Part shown: positions 16,884 through 26,004 of the stretch, in pieces | Layout of the letters: each line of letters opens with the position of its first letter | How positions within the stretch are numbered: the first letter of the stretch is position 1 | Origin: Streptomyces sp. JB150 | GTDB taxonomy: Bacteria > Actinomycetota > Actinomycetes > Streptomycetales > Streptomycetaceae | Reading direction: 5' to 3' | Assembly: GCF_011193355.1 (NCBI RefSeq) | Contig: NZ_CP049780.1 | Span: 445,686 to 509,685, forward strand | DNA length: 64,000 bases | The notes under the pieces: generated by a model | Databases searched by the model: none | What the model was told of the DNA's origin: nothing | What the model saw: the letters and a program-made list of their open reading frames with translations, nothing else | Translations under genes and position numbers: made by a program

Positions 16884-17843
16884 ATGGCGCACAGCACCCC
16901 CACGGACATGGCGCAGGTGGAGCGCCACCTGGCACGGATCCCGGACGGCACGGTCGTGGTGGCTCGCGCCGCAGCACCGGGTGGGGTGGGCCGGGCTGAT
17001 CGTCAACAGCCGGGTCCTGCTGGACCTGACCGCCGTACCCGCCTGCTTCTTCCTCCCCGCCCTGAGGGTGCGCCGGGTCAGCCCCGACCTGGCGACCCCC
17101 TTGCTGCCGGTCGCCTTCGTCGTGACCCGCGCGCCCTCAAAGCCTTGGGTCCACCGCCCGCCGCACCCCGCCGGCGAGGCTCGACCAGGACTATCCGTAC
17201 GCCTACGACGTATGGCTGTGCGAGGAGGTCCCGAGCGAGGAGACCGCCCGGTGGTGCCGCGAACACCACGCGCGGATGTCCTCGCGGCGCGGAGCCGCGG
17301 CCTGTCAGCGGGCCGGCCGGCCGCGGCGCACCCGCTGCGGGGAGGGCGACATCGCCTGCTTCTCCGACCAGTGGGGATGGGAGCGCTACGACGTCGTCGT
17401 CCAGCTCGACGTCGACCACGTGCCCGCACCGGGCTGTCTCGGCGAGATGGTCCGCCCGTTCGCCGACCCCGCGATCGGCTACGTCGCCGCACCCAGCGTG
17501 TGCGACGGCAACGCCGACGGCTCCTGGGCCGCGCGGGGCCGGCTCCATCGCGAGGCGAGCCGGCAGGGGCCGCTCCGGCTCGGCCGCTGCCAAGGCCTCG
17601 CACCTGCACCGCGCGCCCTTCCCGGGCAGGACGCGGGCGTCGTCGTCGCTGCTGGTGTATCGGATGACGTCGTCGGTCCCGGGTCGACGTGGAACGTGGC
17701 GCGCGGGTCCGAGACCGTCGCGGGGCAGCCGGGGACGACGCGCGGGCACCACGCGGGCGCTGTTCCAGGGCAACCAGTGCGCCGAGGACTTCTTCGGCCG
17801 CACCCTGACCACCCCGTCCGTCATCGGCGCCGCGCAGCCCTGA
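16884..17843 (+). pseudogene. Family 2 glycosyltransferase, multiply frameshifted
   Basis: Readable protein is spread over three frames. It begins MAHSTPTDMAQVERHLARIP, then WAGLIVNSRVLLDLTAVPAC and VRRVSPDLATPLLPVAFVVT in another frame. Next, around 17190-17540, comes DQDYPYAYDVWLCEEVPSEE and WGWERYDVVVQLDVDHVPAP, then FADPAIGYVAAPSVCDGN, with the LDVDHVP acceptor/metal motif of GT2 enzymes. It ends near NQCAEDFFGRTLTTPSV back in the first frame. At least three frameshifts make a complete enzyme impossible. Intact homologues of this kind are large membrane glycosyltransferases; most of the C-terminal membrane part is also missing. It is divergent from the TetR gene and shares its operator. 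Confidence 0.6.
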
Positions 17844-17872
17844 GCCGTCCGAGATGCAGGTGCCGACCGGCG

Positions 17873-19714
17873 ATGGCTACGATCGATAGCGAACCGGGCC
17901 CCCTCGACGGCCCGGTCTCCTCGGGGCCGAGGAGGAGCCTGCCCTTGCTGCCGGCCCAGCGGCTGATGGCCGCTCATGTGGCGCTGGTCGCGGTCGCCAC
18001 CGTCGTCTACATGACGGTTCCCGCGACCCGCACCCCGCTGTGGGCCGTGATCGGTCTCGCGGGCGCCGCCGCCGTCGTCGCGGGCGTACGGCTCAACCGG
18101 CCCGCCCATCCGTGGCCGTGGTGGGTGCTGGCGGCCGGCCTGGTCACGTTCGTCAGCGGCGACACGTACGACAACGTCATGGAGGAGTACTTCCACGCCT
18201 CCAACCCGTTCCCGTCGCCCGCGGACGCCTGCTATCTCGCCACCTACCCGCTGTTCGCGACCGGCCTGTCCGGGCTGGTCCGCTACCGCTGGGCGGGCCG
18301 CGACCTGCCCAGCCTGCTGGACGCGCTGATCTTCACCGCGGCGCTCGCGCTGCCGGTGTGGGTGTGCCTGATGCAGCCGCTGACCGAAGTGGACGGCCTG
18401 ACCTGGCAGCAGCGCGCCATCAGCATCGCCTACCCGCTCGGCGACGTGCTGGTCCTCGCCCTGCTCGCCCGGTTGCTGACACCGCATCCGGTGCACGGCG
18501 GCGGCGGCCGGTCGGTGCGGCTGCTGGTCGTCGGCACGGTGACACTGCTCGGCTTCGACATCGCCCACGGCCTGCTCCAGCTCAACGGACTGTGGCAGAC
18601 GAGCACGCACACCGACTCCGGCTGGATCATCTTCTACACGGCGTGGGGACTGGCCGCGCTGCACCCGTCCATGGTCCGGCTGACCGCCGCGGTCCCGCAT
18701 CGCGGTTCCCTGCTGCCGCCGCGCCGCCGCCTGGTGCTGCTGGCCGCGGCCACGCTGATCGCCCCGGCGGTCCTGCTGGACGAGGGGCTGCGCGGCACCG
18801 CCCACGACGCCCCGGTGATCGCCGTGTTCTCGGCGCTGCTGTTCCTGCTGGTGATCCTGCGGCTGGCCGGGATGGTGGTGGCCCACCACAGGGCCGTCGC
18901 CCGGGAACTGGCGCTGCGCCGGGCCGCCGTCTCGCTGGTGTCGGCGGTCCGCCGGGAGGAGGTGGCGGGCTCCTGCGAGGCCGCCGTGGACACCCTGCTG
19001 GGGCCGACGGTCCGGCACCGCACCCTGCTGCTGTCCGCCGAGCACGCCGCCCCACGGGACCCGAACCGCACCCGGCTGCTGCCGTACGCGGACCTCGATC
19101 CGGACATCGCCGCCCGGCTCGGCGGCGACCTCGCCGGCATGCCCGCCGTCCTGGTCTCCCCGATGACCCCGCCCGTGTCCGGCGAGCTGCCCGGTGTGCT
19201 GCTCGTGGCGGCTGCGGCCCGCCGGCTCACCGAGACCTGGCGGTCGCTGGACATCCTCGCCTTCCAGGCGGGCCTCGCCATGGAGGCGCAGGTGATCCAG
19301 ACGCTGTCCCGGCCGTTCGCGCTCGGCGAGCAGACCGTGACAGGACGACCACACCATCCGGTACGCCAGTCCGTCCGCGGCGCGGTCTCCGCCAGTGTCG
19401 GTGTGGCCACCGCCCGGGACAGCACCGACGAGGAGGAGCTGCTGCGCCACGCCGACCTCGCGCTGTACGCGGCGAAGTCGGCCGGGAAACGCCAGTGGCG
19501 CCGGTTCCGGCCGATGCTCCAGTCCCGGATGGTGCGGGGGCACGATCTGCAGAGCCGGCTCGCGCAGGCGGTCGCCGGCGAGGAGTTCGCGCTGCGCTAC
19601 CAGCCGGTCGTGGACATCACCGCGGGTGACGTCGTCGGCTTCGAGGCGCTGGTGCGCTGGCCGCGCTTCCCGCTGCGGTCCCGCAGCCGCGCGGGCCGGG
19701 CGGCGAAGAGGTGA
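17873..19714 (+). CDS. Multi-TM sensor of the GGDEF/EAL class with both output domains largely deleted
   Basis: The frame is open for 613 residues from ATG 17873. The first ~340 residues hold about ten TM helices (for example MAAHVALVAVATVVYMTVP, LLDALIFTAALALPVWVCLM, VIAVFSALLFLLVILRLAG). A GAF-like stretch follows to about residue 480. Then the sequence jumps at MEAQ/VIQTLSRPFALGE into the tail of a GGDEF domain (ASVGVATARDSTDEEELL, RHADLALYAAKSAGKRQW); the GG(D/E)EF catalytic loop itself is absent. An EAL domain begins (LRYQPVVDITAGDVVGFEAL) but breaks after VRWP at about 19660, 17 residues before the stop. It can neither make nor cleave c-di-GMP as it stands. The frame staying open suggests in-frame deletion; the gene may be dead or a membrane sensor stub. 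Confidence 0.7.
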   Translation: MATIDSEPGPLDGPVSSGPRRSLPLLPAQRLMAAHVALVAVATVVYMTVPATRTPLWAVIGLAGAAAVVAGVRLNRPAHPWPWWVLAAGLVTFVSGDTYDNVMEEYFHASNPFPSPADACYLATYPLFATGLSGLVRYRWAGRDLPSLLDALIFTAALALPVWVCLMQPLTEVDGLTWQQRAISIAYPLGDVLVLALLARLLTPHPVHGGGGRSVRLLVVGTVTLLGFDIAHGLLQLNGLWQTSTHTDSGWIIFYTAWGLAALHPSMVRLTAAVPHRGSLLPPRRRLVLLAAATLIAPAVLLDEGLRGTAHDAPVIAVFSALLFLLVILRLAGMVVAHHRAVARELALRRAAVSLVSAVRREEVAGSCEAAVDTLLGPTVRHRTLLLSAEHAAPRDPNRTRLLPYADLDPDIAARLGGDLAGMPAVLVSPMTPPVSGELPGVLLVAAAARRLTETWRSLDILAFQAGLAMEAQVIQTLSRPFALGEQTVTGRPHHPVRQSVRGAVSASVGVATARDSTDEEELLRHADLALYAAKSAGKRQWRRFRPMLQSRMVRGHDLQSRLAQAVAGEEFALRYQPVVDITAGDVVGFEALVRWPRFPLRSRSRAGRAAKR

Positions 19715-20466
19715 CCGGCATGCGCGCCACACGCAACGACGACGTCGACTGGGACCGCTGGCCGGTGGCGGACTACCTGGCCGAGAACTACCGCACCCTG
19801 CACCCCGCGGACGCGGCGGTGATCGCCCACCACTCCGCGTACTACCGCCGGCTGCCGCCGCACGGACTGGCCAGCAGCGTGGAACTGGGCGCCGGCCCCA
19901 ACCTCTACCCGCTGATCCTCGCCTCGGCGGTGAGCCGGCGGATCGACGCGGTGGAGGCGGGCGCGGGCAACGTGGCGTATCTGCGGCACCAGATCCTCGA
20001 CCACCCGGACACCAGCTGGCTGCCGTTCCACGCGCTGTGCCGGCGGCTGAACCCGGCGGTGCCGGCCACCCTCGCGGCCGCGCTGGCGCCGGTGGAGGTG
20101 GTGCACGCCGATGCGCGCGCACTGCCGCCGGGGACGTACGAGCTGGCGTCGATGCACTTCGTCGCCGAGGGCGCGACCGAGGACCCGGCCGAGTTCGCCG
20201 AGTTCTGCCGGGTGTTCGCCCGGTGCGTGGTGCCCGGCGGGCATCTGGTGGCCGCGTTCATGGAGAACATGCCGACCTACCGGATCGGCCCGGAGTCCTG
20301 CTGGCCGGGGTGCCCCGTCGACACCGCACTGGTGCGCGAGGTGTTCGATCCCCTGACGGACCACCTGGAAGTGACCCGCATCGACACGGACCCCACACTG
20401 CCGGACTACGGCGACACGGGAATGGTGCTCCTGACGGCCCGGTCGACCACGGCCGAACGAGGCTGA
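19711..20466 (+). CDS. SAM-dependent methyltransferase (NNMT/PNMT/TEMT-like)
   Basis: A 251-residue class I methyltransferase. Motif I is SSVELGAGPNLYPLILA (~51-67), the acidic residue at the end of strand 2 is in RIDAVEAGAGN, motif post-I includes VEVVHADARALPPG (~130), and a motif II-like strand is ELASMHFVAEGATED. The N-terminal DWDRWPVADYLAENYRTL resembles the small-molecule N-methyltransferase group seen in Streptomyces. The GTG start at 19711 overlaps the stop of the decayed GGDEF/EAL gene (GTGA), although a second start exists at ATG 19720. The overlap may be an accident of the deletion that truncated the upstream EAL domain. The substrate is unknown. Confidence 0.8.
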   Translation: MTGMRATRNDDVDWDRWPVADYLAENYRTLHPADAAVIAHHSAYYRRLPPHGLASSVELGAGPNLYPLILASAVSRRIDAVEAGAGNVAYLRHQILDHPDTSWLPFHALCRRLNPAVPATLAAALAPVEVVHADARALPPGTYELASMHFVAEGATEDPAEFAEFCRVFARCVVPGGHLVAAFMENMPTYRIGPESCWPGCPVDTALVREVFDPLTDHLEVTRIDTDPTLPDYGDTGMVLLTARSTTAERG

Positions 20467-20916
20467 GCGCCCGCGTGCCACCGGGTCCGTCGCGCCGTCC
20501 CCGGCGAGCACACCGCCCACCCAGCCGCCCGGTCGCGCCGTCGCCCCGTCGCGCCGTCGCCCCGTCGCCCCGTCGCCCCGTCGCCCCGTCGCCCCGTCGC
20601 CCCGCGAACGCTGGTGAAGACGCCGCGTCACGCGCCGGCCCGCGGCGAGCGAGGCGAAGCCGACGCCCTGACCGGGACGGCTCGAGGCCGCACGAACGCG
20701 GCGGCGCCCCGACCCCGCCGGCCCGCCGGCCCGCCGCCACGCGAGCGCGGGCGAAGGCGGCGGCACCGCCCGGCCCGGCCGCCCGTCGCGACGGCGCGCG
20801 GCTGCGGCTGTACACCGCGGCGGCAGACGGGAGCCGGGCGCGCCCTCGCCACCCGGCGGGCGCGCCCGAGGGAAACCCGGCCGCCGGGCGGGCGCTGTGC
20901 ACGCGGCCGACGCGAT
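20467..20916. other. Gene-free spacer with an 8-bp tandem repeat
   Basis: About 450 bp without a credible gene. From about 20532 to 20604 the 8-mer GTCGCCCC repeats roughly nine times, with two GCGCC variants. The rest is high-GC spacer leading to two terminator hairpins. Confidence 0.6.
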
Positions 20917-20955
20917 GGAAGGCCCGGCCGGGCGAGTCGTCCGGCCGGGCCTTCC
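20917..20955. terminator. Terminator hairpin 1 downstream of the chaplin gene
   Basis: A 15-bp perfect stem (GGAAGGCCCGGCCGG with its complement) and a 9-base loop. It is the second hairpin met by transcription leaving the minus-strand chaplin gene, and could also stop plus-strand read-through from the methyltransferase. Confidence 0.65.
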
Positions 20956-20965
20956 GTCAGGGGAC

Positions 20966-21017
20966 GACCCAGGTCACCCGGCCCGGGTCGAGTGAACCGG
21001 GCCGGGTGACCTGGGTC
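20966..21017. terminator. Terminator hairpin 2 directly after the chaplin stop
   Basis: A 21-bp perfect stem beginning GACCCAGGTCACCCGG with a 10-base loop, ending 20 bp from the chaplin stop codon. It is one of the strongest hairpins in the window. Confidence 0.8.
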
Positions 21018-21037
21018 GGTCGACCGGGGGTGGACGG

Positions 21038-21745
21038 TCAGTCGCCGTCGCCCGGCCTGAACCTGCGGCGCAGCGCGGCACCGCCGAGGACGAGGGCCGT
21101 CGCGCCGAGTGCGGCGGGCAGGACCGTGTCCGTGCCGGTGTCGGCGAGGACGGTCGGAGCCGGCGGGCGCTCCGCCTGCGGCGCGGGGGCGGGCTCGGGG
21201 TGCGCCTCGACCGGGGGCGTGCCGGTCTCGGGCCGCGGCTTCACCGGCACGTCGGGCGTACCGGGCCGGTCAGGGGTGCCGGGCTGCTCGGGCTTGCCGG
21301 GGCTCTTGGGCCCTTCGCCGCCCGAGGTGTTCTCGGACTTGTTGCCGAAGACCGGGTTGCCGATGCCGACCACGTCCATGGTGTTGCCGCTGACGTTGAC
21401 CGGGACGTCGACGGGCAGCTGCACCCCGTTGCCGGAGATCACGCCGGGCGAGCCCTGGACGGCGCTCTGCGCGGTCGCGCCCCCACCGGAGCTCTTGCCG
21501 TCGCCGCCCTCGTTGACGCAGGTGTTGCCCGCGGCGGGGTTCAGCAGTCCCACCACGTTCACGGTGTTCCCGCACACGTTGACCGGCACGTGCACCGGAA
21601 GCTGCACGGTGTTGCCGGAGATCACGCCGGGCGAGCCGGCCGCGACGCCCTCCGCCGCGGAGTCGGCGTGCGCGGGCATCGTCAGAGCCATCGCACCGGA
21701 CGCGGCGGCGACGGCGAACACACCGTTTCGGGTAACCCGTTTCAT
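21038..21745 (-). CDS. Long chaplin, two chaplin domains and a LADTG sortase signal
   Basis: A 235-residue protein from ATG 21745. A Sec signal (~1-27, ending PAHADS) precedes chaplin domain 1 (SPGVISGNTVQLPVHVPVNV, then CGNTVNVVGLLNPAAGNTC) and domain 2 (SPGVISGNGVQLPVDVPVNV, then SGNTMDVVGIGNPVFGNKS). A Pro/Gly/Glu-rich wall-spanning stretch follows, then LADTG, a hydrophobic helix (VLPAALGATALVLGGAAL) and an Arg-rich tail: the LAxTG signal used by actinomycete class E sortases. Long chaplins anchor to peptidoglycan and help assemble the hydrophobic amyloid layer of aerial hyphae. Domain 1 has its two Cys; in domain 2 both positions are Ser or Lys, so it cannot form the usual disulfide. Confidence 0.93.
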   Translation of the reverse strand: MKRVTRNGVFAVAAASGAMALTMPAHADSAAEGVAAGSPGVISGNTVQLPVHVPVNVCGNTVNVVGLLNPAAGNTCVNEGGDGKSSGGGATAQSAVQGSPGVISGNGVQLPVDVPVNVSGNTMDVVGIGNPVFGNKSENTSGGEGPKSPGKPEQPGTPDRPGTPDVPVKPRPETGTPPVEAHPEPAPAPQAERPPAPTVLADTGTDTVLPAALGATALVLGGAALRRRFRPGDGD

Positions 21746-22063
21746 AGGTTTCCCTGCCTTCCAGAGAGATACGCGGGCACTCACCCGCACCGGATAAAAC
21801 GCGGGAGAACCATCCGGGTTATGGCTTGTCGATCGTTCATCCCATCGAGCGACAGGAGCAGCCGATGCAGCGATGCAACGTTCCTCGGGACGGCCGAAAA
21901 TCGCACATAATACGACGCTCCACCCCCCTGACCCCCTCCCCGCCCGCTCCTCACCCCCTCCCCACCCGCTCCCCATCCGCCCGGAGGCGACCCTTCCGGC
22001 CGCCGCTTATGGTGAGCGAGGGTGCCGTTCCCCGCTCCGCAGCCCGGCGCCCTGGAGGCATCG
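21746..22063. other. Divergent intergenic region with a C-rich tract
   Basis: Promoters for the chaplin and peptidase genes must lie here. A pyrimidine-rich tract (CCCCTCCCC-type repeats) runs from about 21918 to 21985. A CATAAT hexamer at 21905-21910 could be a -10 element for the plus strand. No gene seen. Confidence 0.4.
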
Positions 22064-23740
22064 ATGCCGGCAAAGCCGTCGAGGCGGCCCGCACCGCGGC
22101 GCCGCGCACTCATCGGGGCCCTCTCCGTGACGCTGCTGTGCGCGGGACTCCCGGCGGCGGCCGCGGACGACGGCCAGCCCGACCTGACCCGCTTCTACCG
22201 CCAGAAGGTCACCTGGGGCCGCTGCGAGGGCATGGACATGCCGAAGGACCTCCAGTGCGGCAAGGTCACCGTCCCGCTCGACTACGCCCGGCCCCGGACC
22301 GGCACCCTGGACCTGGCGCTCGCCCGCTACCGCGCCAGCGGCGACCGGCACGGCTCCGTCGTGCTGAACTTCGGCGGCCCCGGCGGTTCCGGCGTCGTCG
22401 GACTCGCCGGCAGCGGCCGGGCGTACATGGATCTGACCGACCGCTACGACGTGGTGAGCTTCGACCCGCGCGGCGTCGGCCGCTCCTCCCCCGTCAGCTG
22501 CGGGGACGCCTTCCAGACGGCGGAGTTCGACGAGGACGCCGACGAGGTGCTGCGCGATCCGCGGGCGCTGCTGCGGCAGTTGCGCGAGGAGGCCGCCGCC
22601 TGCGAGAAGCACTCGGGGCCGGTCCTGCCGCACATCGGCACCGTGAACGTCTCCCGCGACCTGGACGTCATCCGCCAGGCGCTGGGCGACGAGAAGCTCA
22701 ACTACCTCGGTTTCTCCTACGGGACCCGGCTCGGCGCGGTGTACGCGAAACAGTTCCCGGACCGCGTGGGCCGGCTGGCGCTGGACGGCGTGGACACCCT
22801 GACCGAACCCCTCACCGAGCAGGGCATCGCGGGCGCGCGGGGGCAGCAGACCGCGCTGGAGGACTTCCTCGACTGGTGCACGCGGGACGTCGCCTGTCCG
22901 TTCGGGCAGGACCCGCGCCGGGCCCGGGAGGACATGCTGCGGCTGGTCCGCTCGCTGGACCGGGACCCGGTGCCGACCGACTTCGGGTACGAGTTCACCG
23001 GCCAGGACCTGGTGGGCGCCATCGGGCAGGCGCTGTACAGCAAGGAGCTGTGGCCGTCGCTGGAGCGGGCCCTGGCCTCCCTCATGGAGGACGGCGAGAC
23101 CCACCGCATCGAGGCGTTCGCGACGGGCGGCTATCTCCTTCCGGGCATCCCGCCGGGCATCCCGCCAGGCATCCCGCCAGGCACTGGGCCGGGCATCCCG
23201 CCGGACGGCCCTGCTGACGGCCCGGCGGACGAGCGCCGTCGCGAGACCGGACCTGAGCACGACGGCGGCCTGGCCGACGAGGAGGACGTCCCCCTCGACA
23301 ACCTGGCAGCGGCGCTGATGGCGGTCAACTGCGCGGACGATCCCGACCGCCCCACGGCCGCCCGGGTCGAACGTGACCTCGACCGGCTGCGCGCCGCGTA
23401 CGAGCAGGCCTCGCCCGTCTTCGGCCGCTACCGGCTCACCGAGGTGCTGCTGTGCTACGGCCGGCCCCCGGGCACCGACTTCATCCGCGAGCAGGTGCGG
23501 GACGTCGACAGCCCGAAGCTGCTGCTGGTGGGCACCCGCGGCGACCCGGCCACGCCGTACCGCTGGACCGTGCAGACCGCGCGCCGGCTCGGACCGTCGG
23601 CGGTCGTCCTCGACAACAGGGGCGACGGGCACACCGGATACGGGTCCTCGAAGTGCGTGCACCGCAAGGTCGACGACTTCCTGCTGTACGGCTCCCTGCC
23701 CCCCAACGGCAGTTCCTGCGGGCCCGAGGACCAGGAATGA
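22064..23740 (+). CDS. Secreted alpha/beta-hydrolase, tripeptidyl-aminopeptidase type
   Basis: A 558-residue protein; ATG 22064 follows CTGGAGGCATCG. A Tat/Sec-like signal (SRRPAPRRRALIGALSVTLL, ~5-24) precedes the enzyme. Peptidase S33 landmarks: oxyanion NFGGPGGSGV (~107), FDPRGVGRSSPV (~143), nucleophile elbow YLGFSYGTRLG (~222), catalytic Asp region LLLVGTRGDPATPYRW (~490) and His in NRGDGHTGYG (~523). Four Cys in the C-terminal half suit an extracellular fold. These enzymes release tripeptides or short peptides from N-termini outside the cell. An unusual 20-residue (PGIP)-type low-complexity loop sits at ~360-379, encoded by five 12-bp repeats, in the lid region. Confidence 0.88.
   Translation: MPAKPSRRPAPRRRALIGALSVTLLCAGLPAAAADDGQPDLTRFYRQKVTWGRCEGMDMPKDLQCGKVTVPLDYARPRTGTLDLALARYRASGDRHGSVVLNFGGPGGSGVVGLAGSGRAYMDLTDRYDVVSFDPRGVGRSSPVSCGDAFQTAEFDEDADEVLRDPRALLRQLREEAAACEKHSGPVLPHIGTVNVSRDLDVIRQALGDEKLNYLGFSYGTRLGAVYAKQFPDRVGRLALDGVDTLTEPLTEQGIAGARGQQTALEDFLDWCTRDVACPFGQDPRRAREDMLRLVRSLDRDPVPTDFGYEFTGQDLVGAIGQALYSKELWPSLERALASLMEDGETHRIEAFATGGYLLPGIPPGIPPGIPPGTGPGIPPDGPADGPADERRRETGPEHDGGLADEEDVPLDNLAAALMAVNCADDPDRPTAARVERDLDRLRAAYEQASPVFGRYRLTEVLLCYGRPPGTDFIREQVRDVDSPKLLLVGTRGDPATPYRWTVQTARRLGPSAVVLDNRGDGHTGYGSSKCVHRKVDDFLLYGSLPPNGSSCGPEDQE
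23141..23200 (+). repeat. 12-bp minisatellite inside the peptidase gene, five copies
   Basis: CCGGGCATCCCG and close variants repeat five times in frame, encoding a Pro-Gly-Ile-Pro run in the lid region of the secreted peptidase. The copies differ by one or a few bases. Confidence 0.75.
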
Positions 23741-23794
23741 CCTGGGGTTTTCTCCCCGAATGCCCGGAAGGTGAATCGGTCCTATGGTGCTGTC

Positions 23795-24889
23795 ATGGAG
23801 CACGCACTCAGTCCCACGACCCTCGCCGAGCTGCGCCGCCCGCGCCCCTACCCCGCGGTGTCCGTGCTGGCGCCGACCCACCGCCGGGAACCGGAGAAGA
23901 ACCAGGACGCGGTCCGGCTGCGCAATGTGGTGGCCGAGGCCAAGAAACAGCTGGAGCACGACCCGGCGGTGCCCCGCGAACGGCGTGCCGACGTCGTCGC
24001 CCAGCTCGACCGGGCCCTGTCCGAGGTGGATCTCACGCACACCGAGGACGGGCTGGTGATCTTCGCGGCGCCGGGTGAGCACCAGGTGTGGTCGGTCGCG
24101 CGGCCCGTGCCCGAGCGGGTGGTGCTGTCGGACACCTTCCTCACCCGCAACCTGGTCTCCGCGCAGGCCGCGGACCGGCCGTTCTGGGTGCTGTCGGTCG
24201 CGTCCGACCGGGTCACGCTGTGGAACGGCGGAACCGACCGGGTCGTCGAGGAGCGCTCCGGCCCCTTCCCGATGATCCGCGACCGGGAGAACTTCGACCC
24301 CGAGCGCCAGCAACGCGTCGGCGACCAGCCGAGCGGCTACCGCGACGAGCGCACCCGCCTCTTCCTGCGGGAGGCCGACCGCGCGGTCCGCGCCGTCCTG
24401 CGCGACAGCCCGCGCCCGCTGTACGTGACCGGCGAGCCCGCCGCGCTGGCCCTGCTGAACGAGGTCGGCGAGGTCACCAAGGGCGCGGCCCAGGTCCCGC
24501 GCGGCGGTCTGGCGCACGCCAACCCGGAGACGGTGTGGCTGGCGCTGCGCCCGCTGATCCAGGCGGAGGAGGCCCGCACCGTGGACAGCGTGGCCGACCA
24601 GCTCGAAGCGGCCCGCGGCCACCGGGAGTTCGTGGCCGGCGTGGACGAGGTCTGGCAGAACGCCAAGCAGGCCCGCGTGCGGCTGCTCGCCGTGGAGGAG
24701 AACTACCGGGTGACCGTGCGCGACGACGGCGACCACCTGATCCCGGCCGACGGCGGCGACCTCGACGCGTGCGAGGACATCGTGGACGAGATCGTCGAGA
24801 AGTGCCTGGAGACCGGCGCCGAGGTGCGTTTCGTCCCCGACGGCACCCTGGGCGACGCGGGCGGCATCGCCGGAGTGCTGCGCTACTGA
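23795..24889 (+). CDS. Bacterial archaeo-eukaryotic release-factor-like protein (BaeRF family)
   Basis: A 364-residue protein starting at ATG 23795. It has the features of bacterial eRF1-fold proteins: an N-terminal domain with [20 protein letters not shown] and [14 protein letters not shown], a middle domain ([20 protein letters not shown]) and a C-terminal pelota-like domain where [18 protein letters not shown] and [14 protein letters not shown] sit. A canonical GGQ loop is not evident. These proteins are predicted to act on stalled ribosomes or peptidyl-tRNA, by analogy with VmlR2/aRF1-like fold members, but direct data are scarce. It sits between two unrelated genes with its own spacing, so context does not refine the role. 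Confidence 0.75.
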   Translation: MEHALSPTTLAELRRPRPYPAVSVLAPTHRREPEKNQDAVRLRNVVAEAKKQLEHDPAVPRERRADVVAQLDRALSEVDLTHTEDGLVIFAAPGEHQVWSVARPVPERVVLSDTFLTRNLVSAQAADRPFWVLSVASDRVTLWNGGTDRVVEERSGPFPMIRDRENFDPERQQRVGDQPSGYRDERTRLFLREADRAVRAVLRDSPRPLYVTGEPAALALLNEVGEVTKGAAQVPRGGLAHANPETVWLALRPLIQAEEARTVDSVADQLEAARGHREFVAGVDEVWQNAKQARVRLLAVEENYRVTVRDDGDHLIPADGGDLDACEDIVDEIVEKCLETGAEVRFVPDGTLGDAGGIAGVLRY

Positions 24890-24977
24890 CGGCACCACCC
24901 ACCGCGCCGCAGCGCTCCCCCTGCCGGTGCCCGGCCCGTACGCTACGCCGGGACGGGCGGCGGGAAGGAGCGCGGGC

Positions 24978-26003
24978 GTGGGTGACGTGCTGGGTGTGGC
25001 GGTGCTGGGTGCGGGACACATGGGAGCCGATCACCTGCGGCGGCTCGATCAGGTGGTGAGCGGCGCCCGGGTCGCCGCGGTGGCCGACCCCGACGCGGAC
25101 CGCGCGAAGGAGGCGGTGGCCGGGCTGGCCGGGGTCACGGTGCACACCGAGACCGAGGCGGCGCTGGACGCGCCGGGCGTGGAGGCCGTACTGATCGCCT
25201 CGCCCGGCCCCGCGCACGAGGAGGCGCTGCGCGCGGCGCTCGCGCGCGGGCTGCCGGTGCTGTGCGAGAAGCCCATGGTGCCGGAGTCCGCCGGGGCGCT
25301 GCGGGTGGTCGAGGCGGAGGCGCGGCTCGGGCGGCGGCTGGCGCAGGTCGGGTTCATGCGGCGCTACGACCCGGAGTACGGGCGGCTGAAGGAGCTGCTG
25401 GACTCCGGGCGGCTGGGCCGGACGCTGATGCTGCACTGCGTGCACCGCAATGTGTCCTCGCCACCGGACTTCACCAGCGCGATGCTGATCGACAGTTCCG
25501 TCGCGCACGAGATCGACGCGGCCCGCTGGCTGCTGGCGCAGGAGCTGACCGCGGTGACGGTGGTGCGGCCGCGCCCCTCCGCGCTCGCCCCCGAAGGGCT
25601 GCTGGACCCGCAGTTCGTGCTGTTCGAGACCGAGGCCGGAGCGCTCGTGGACGTGGAGGTGTTCGTCAACTGCGGCTTCGGCTACCAGGTGCGCTGCGAG
25701 GCGGTCTGCGAGGCGGGCAGCGCGCGGATCGGCGAGGAGCGCTCGGTGCTGGTCACGGCCGGCGGTGAGGCGCGCGCGCAGGTGCCGCGCGACTATCTGG
25801 TCCGGTTCGCGCAGGCCTACGACCGGGAGGTGCAGGCGTGGGTCGACGCCACCCGGCGGGGGCGGGTGACGGGGCCGAGCGCCTGGGACGGGTACGCGGC
25901 GGCCGCGGTCGCCGAGGCCGGGGTGCGCTCCCTGGAGGGCGGTGGCCGCGTGGCCGTGGAACTAGCCCCGCGCCCGGCGCTGTACGCGGGCCCGGGGGCC
26001 TGA
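24978..26003 (+). CDS. Gfo/Idh/MocA-family NAD(P)-dependent oxidoreductase (inositol-dehydrogenase-like)
   Basis: A 341-residue protein starting at GTG 24978 behind GGAAGGAG. The N-terminal Rossmann fold has [17 protein letters not shown] (~7-23), an acidic residue at the end of strand 2 ([11 protein letters not shown]) that favours NAD, and the signature EKPMV loop with the catalytic Lys (~97). The second domain holds [13 protein letters not shown], where the catalytic Asp and His lie. Members oxidise sugars or cyclitols such as myo-inositol. No inositol or sugar-transport genes are adjacent, so the substrate is open. The gene ends 1 bp before the convergent SsgA-like gene's stop. Confidence 0.87.
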   Translation: MGDVLGVAVLGAGHMGADHLRRLDQVVSGARVAAVADPDADRAKEAVAGLAGVTVHTETEAALDAPGVEAVLIASPGPAHEEALRAALARGLPVLCEKPMVPESAGALRVVEAEARLGRRLAQVGFMRRYDPEYGRLKELLDSGRLGRTLMLHCVHRNVSSPPDFTSAMLIDSSVAHEIDAARWLLAQELTAVTVVRPRPSALAPEGLLDPQFVLFETEAGALVDVEVFVNCGFGYQVRCEAVCEAGSARIGEERSVLVTAGGEARAQVPRDYLVRFAQAYDREVQAWVDATRRGRVTGPSAWDGYAAAAVAEAGVRSLEGGGRVAVELAPRPALYAGPGA

Positions 26004-26004
26004 C

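Noticed and set aside
20530..20606. A CRISPR-like array
   Set aside because: The repeats are 8 bp with no spacers between them, and no cas gene is in the window.
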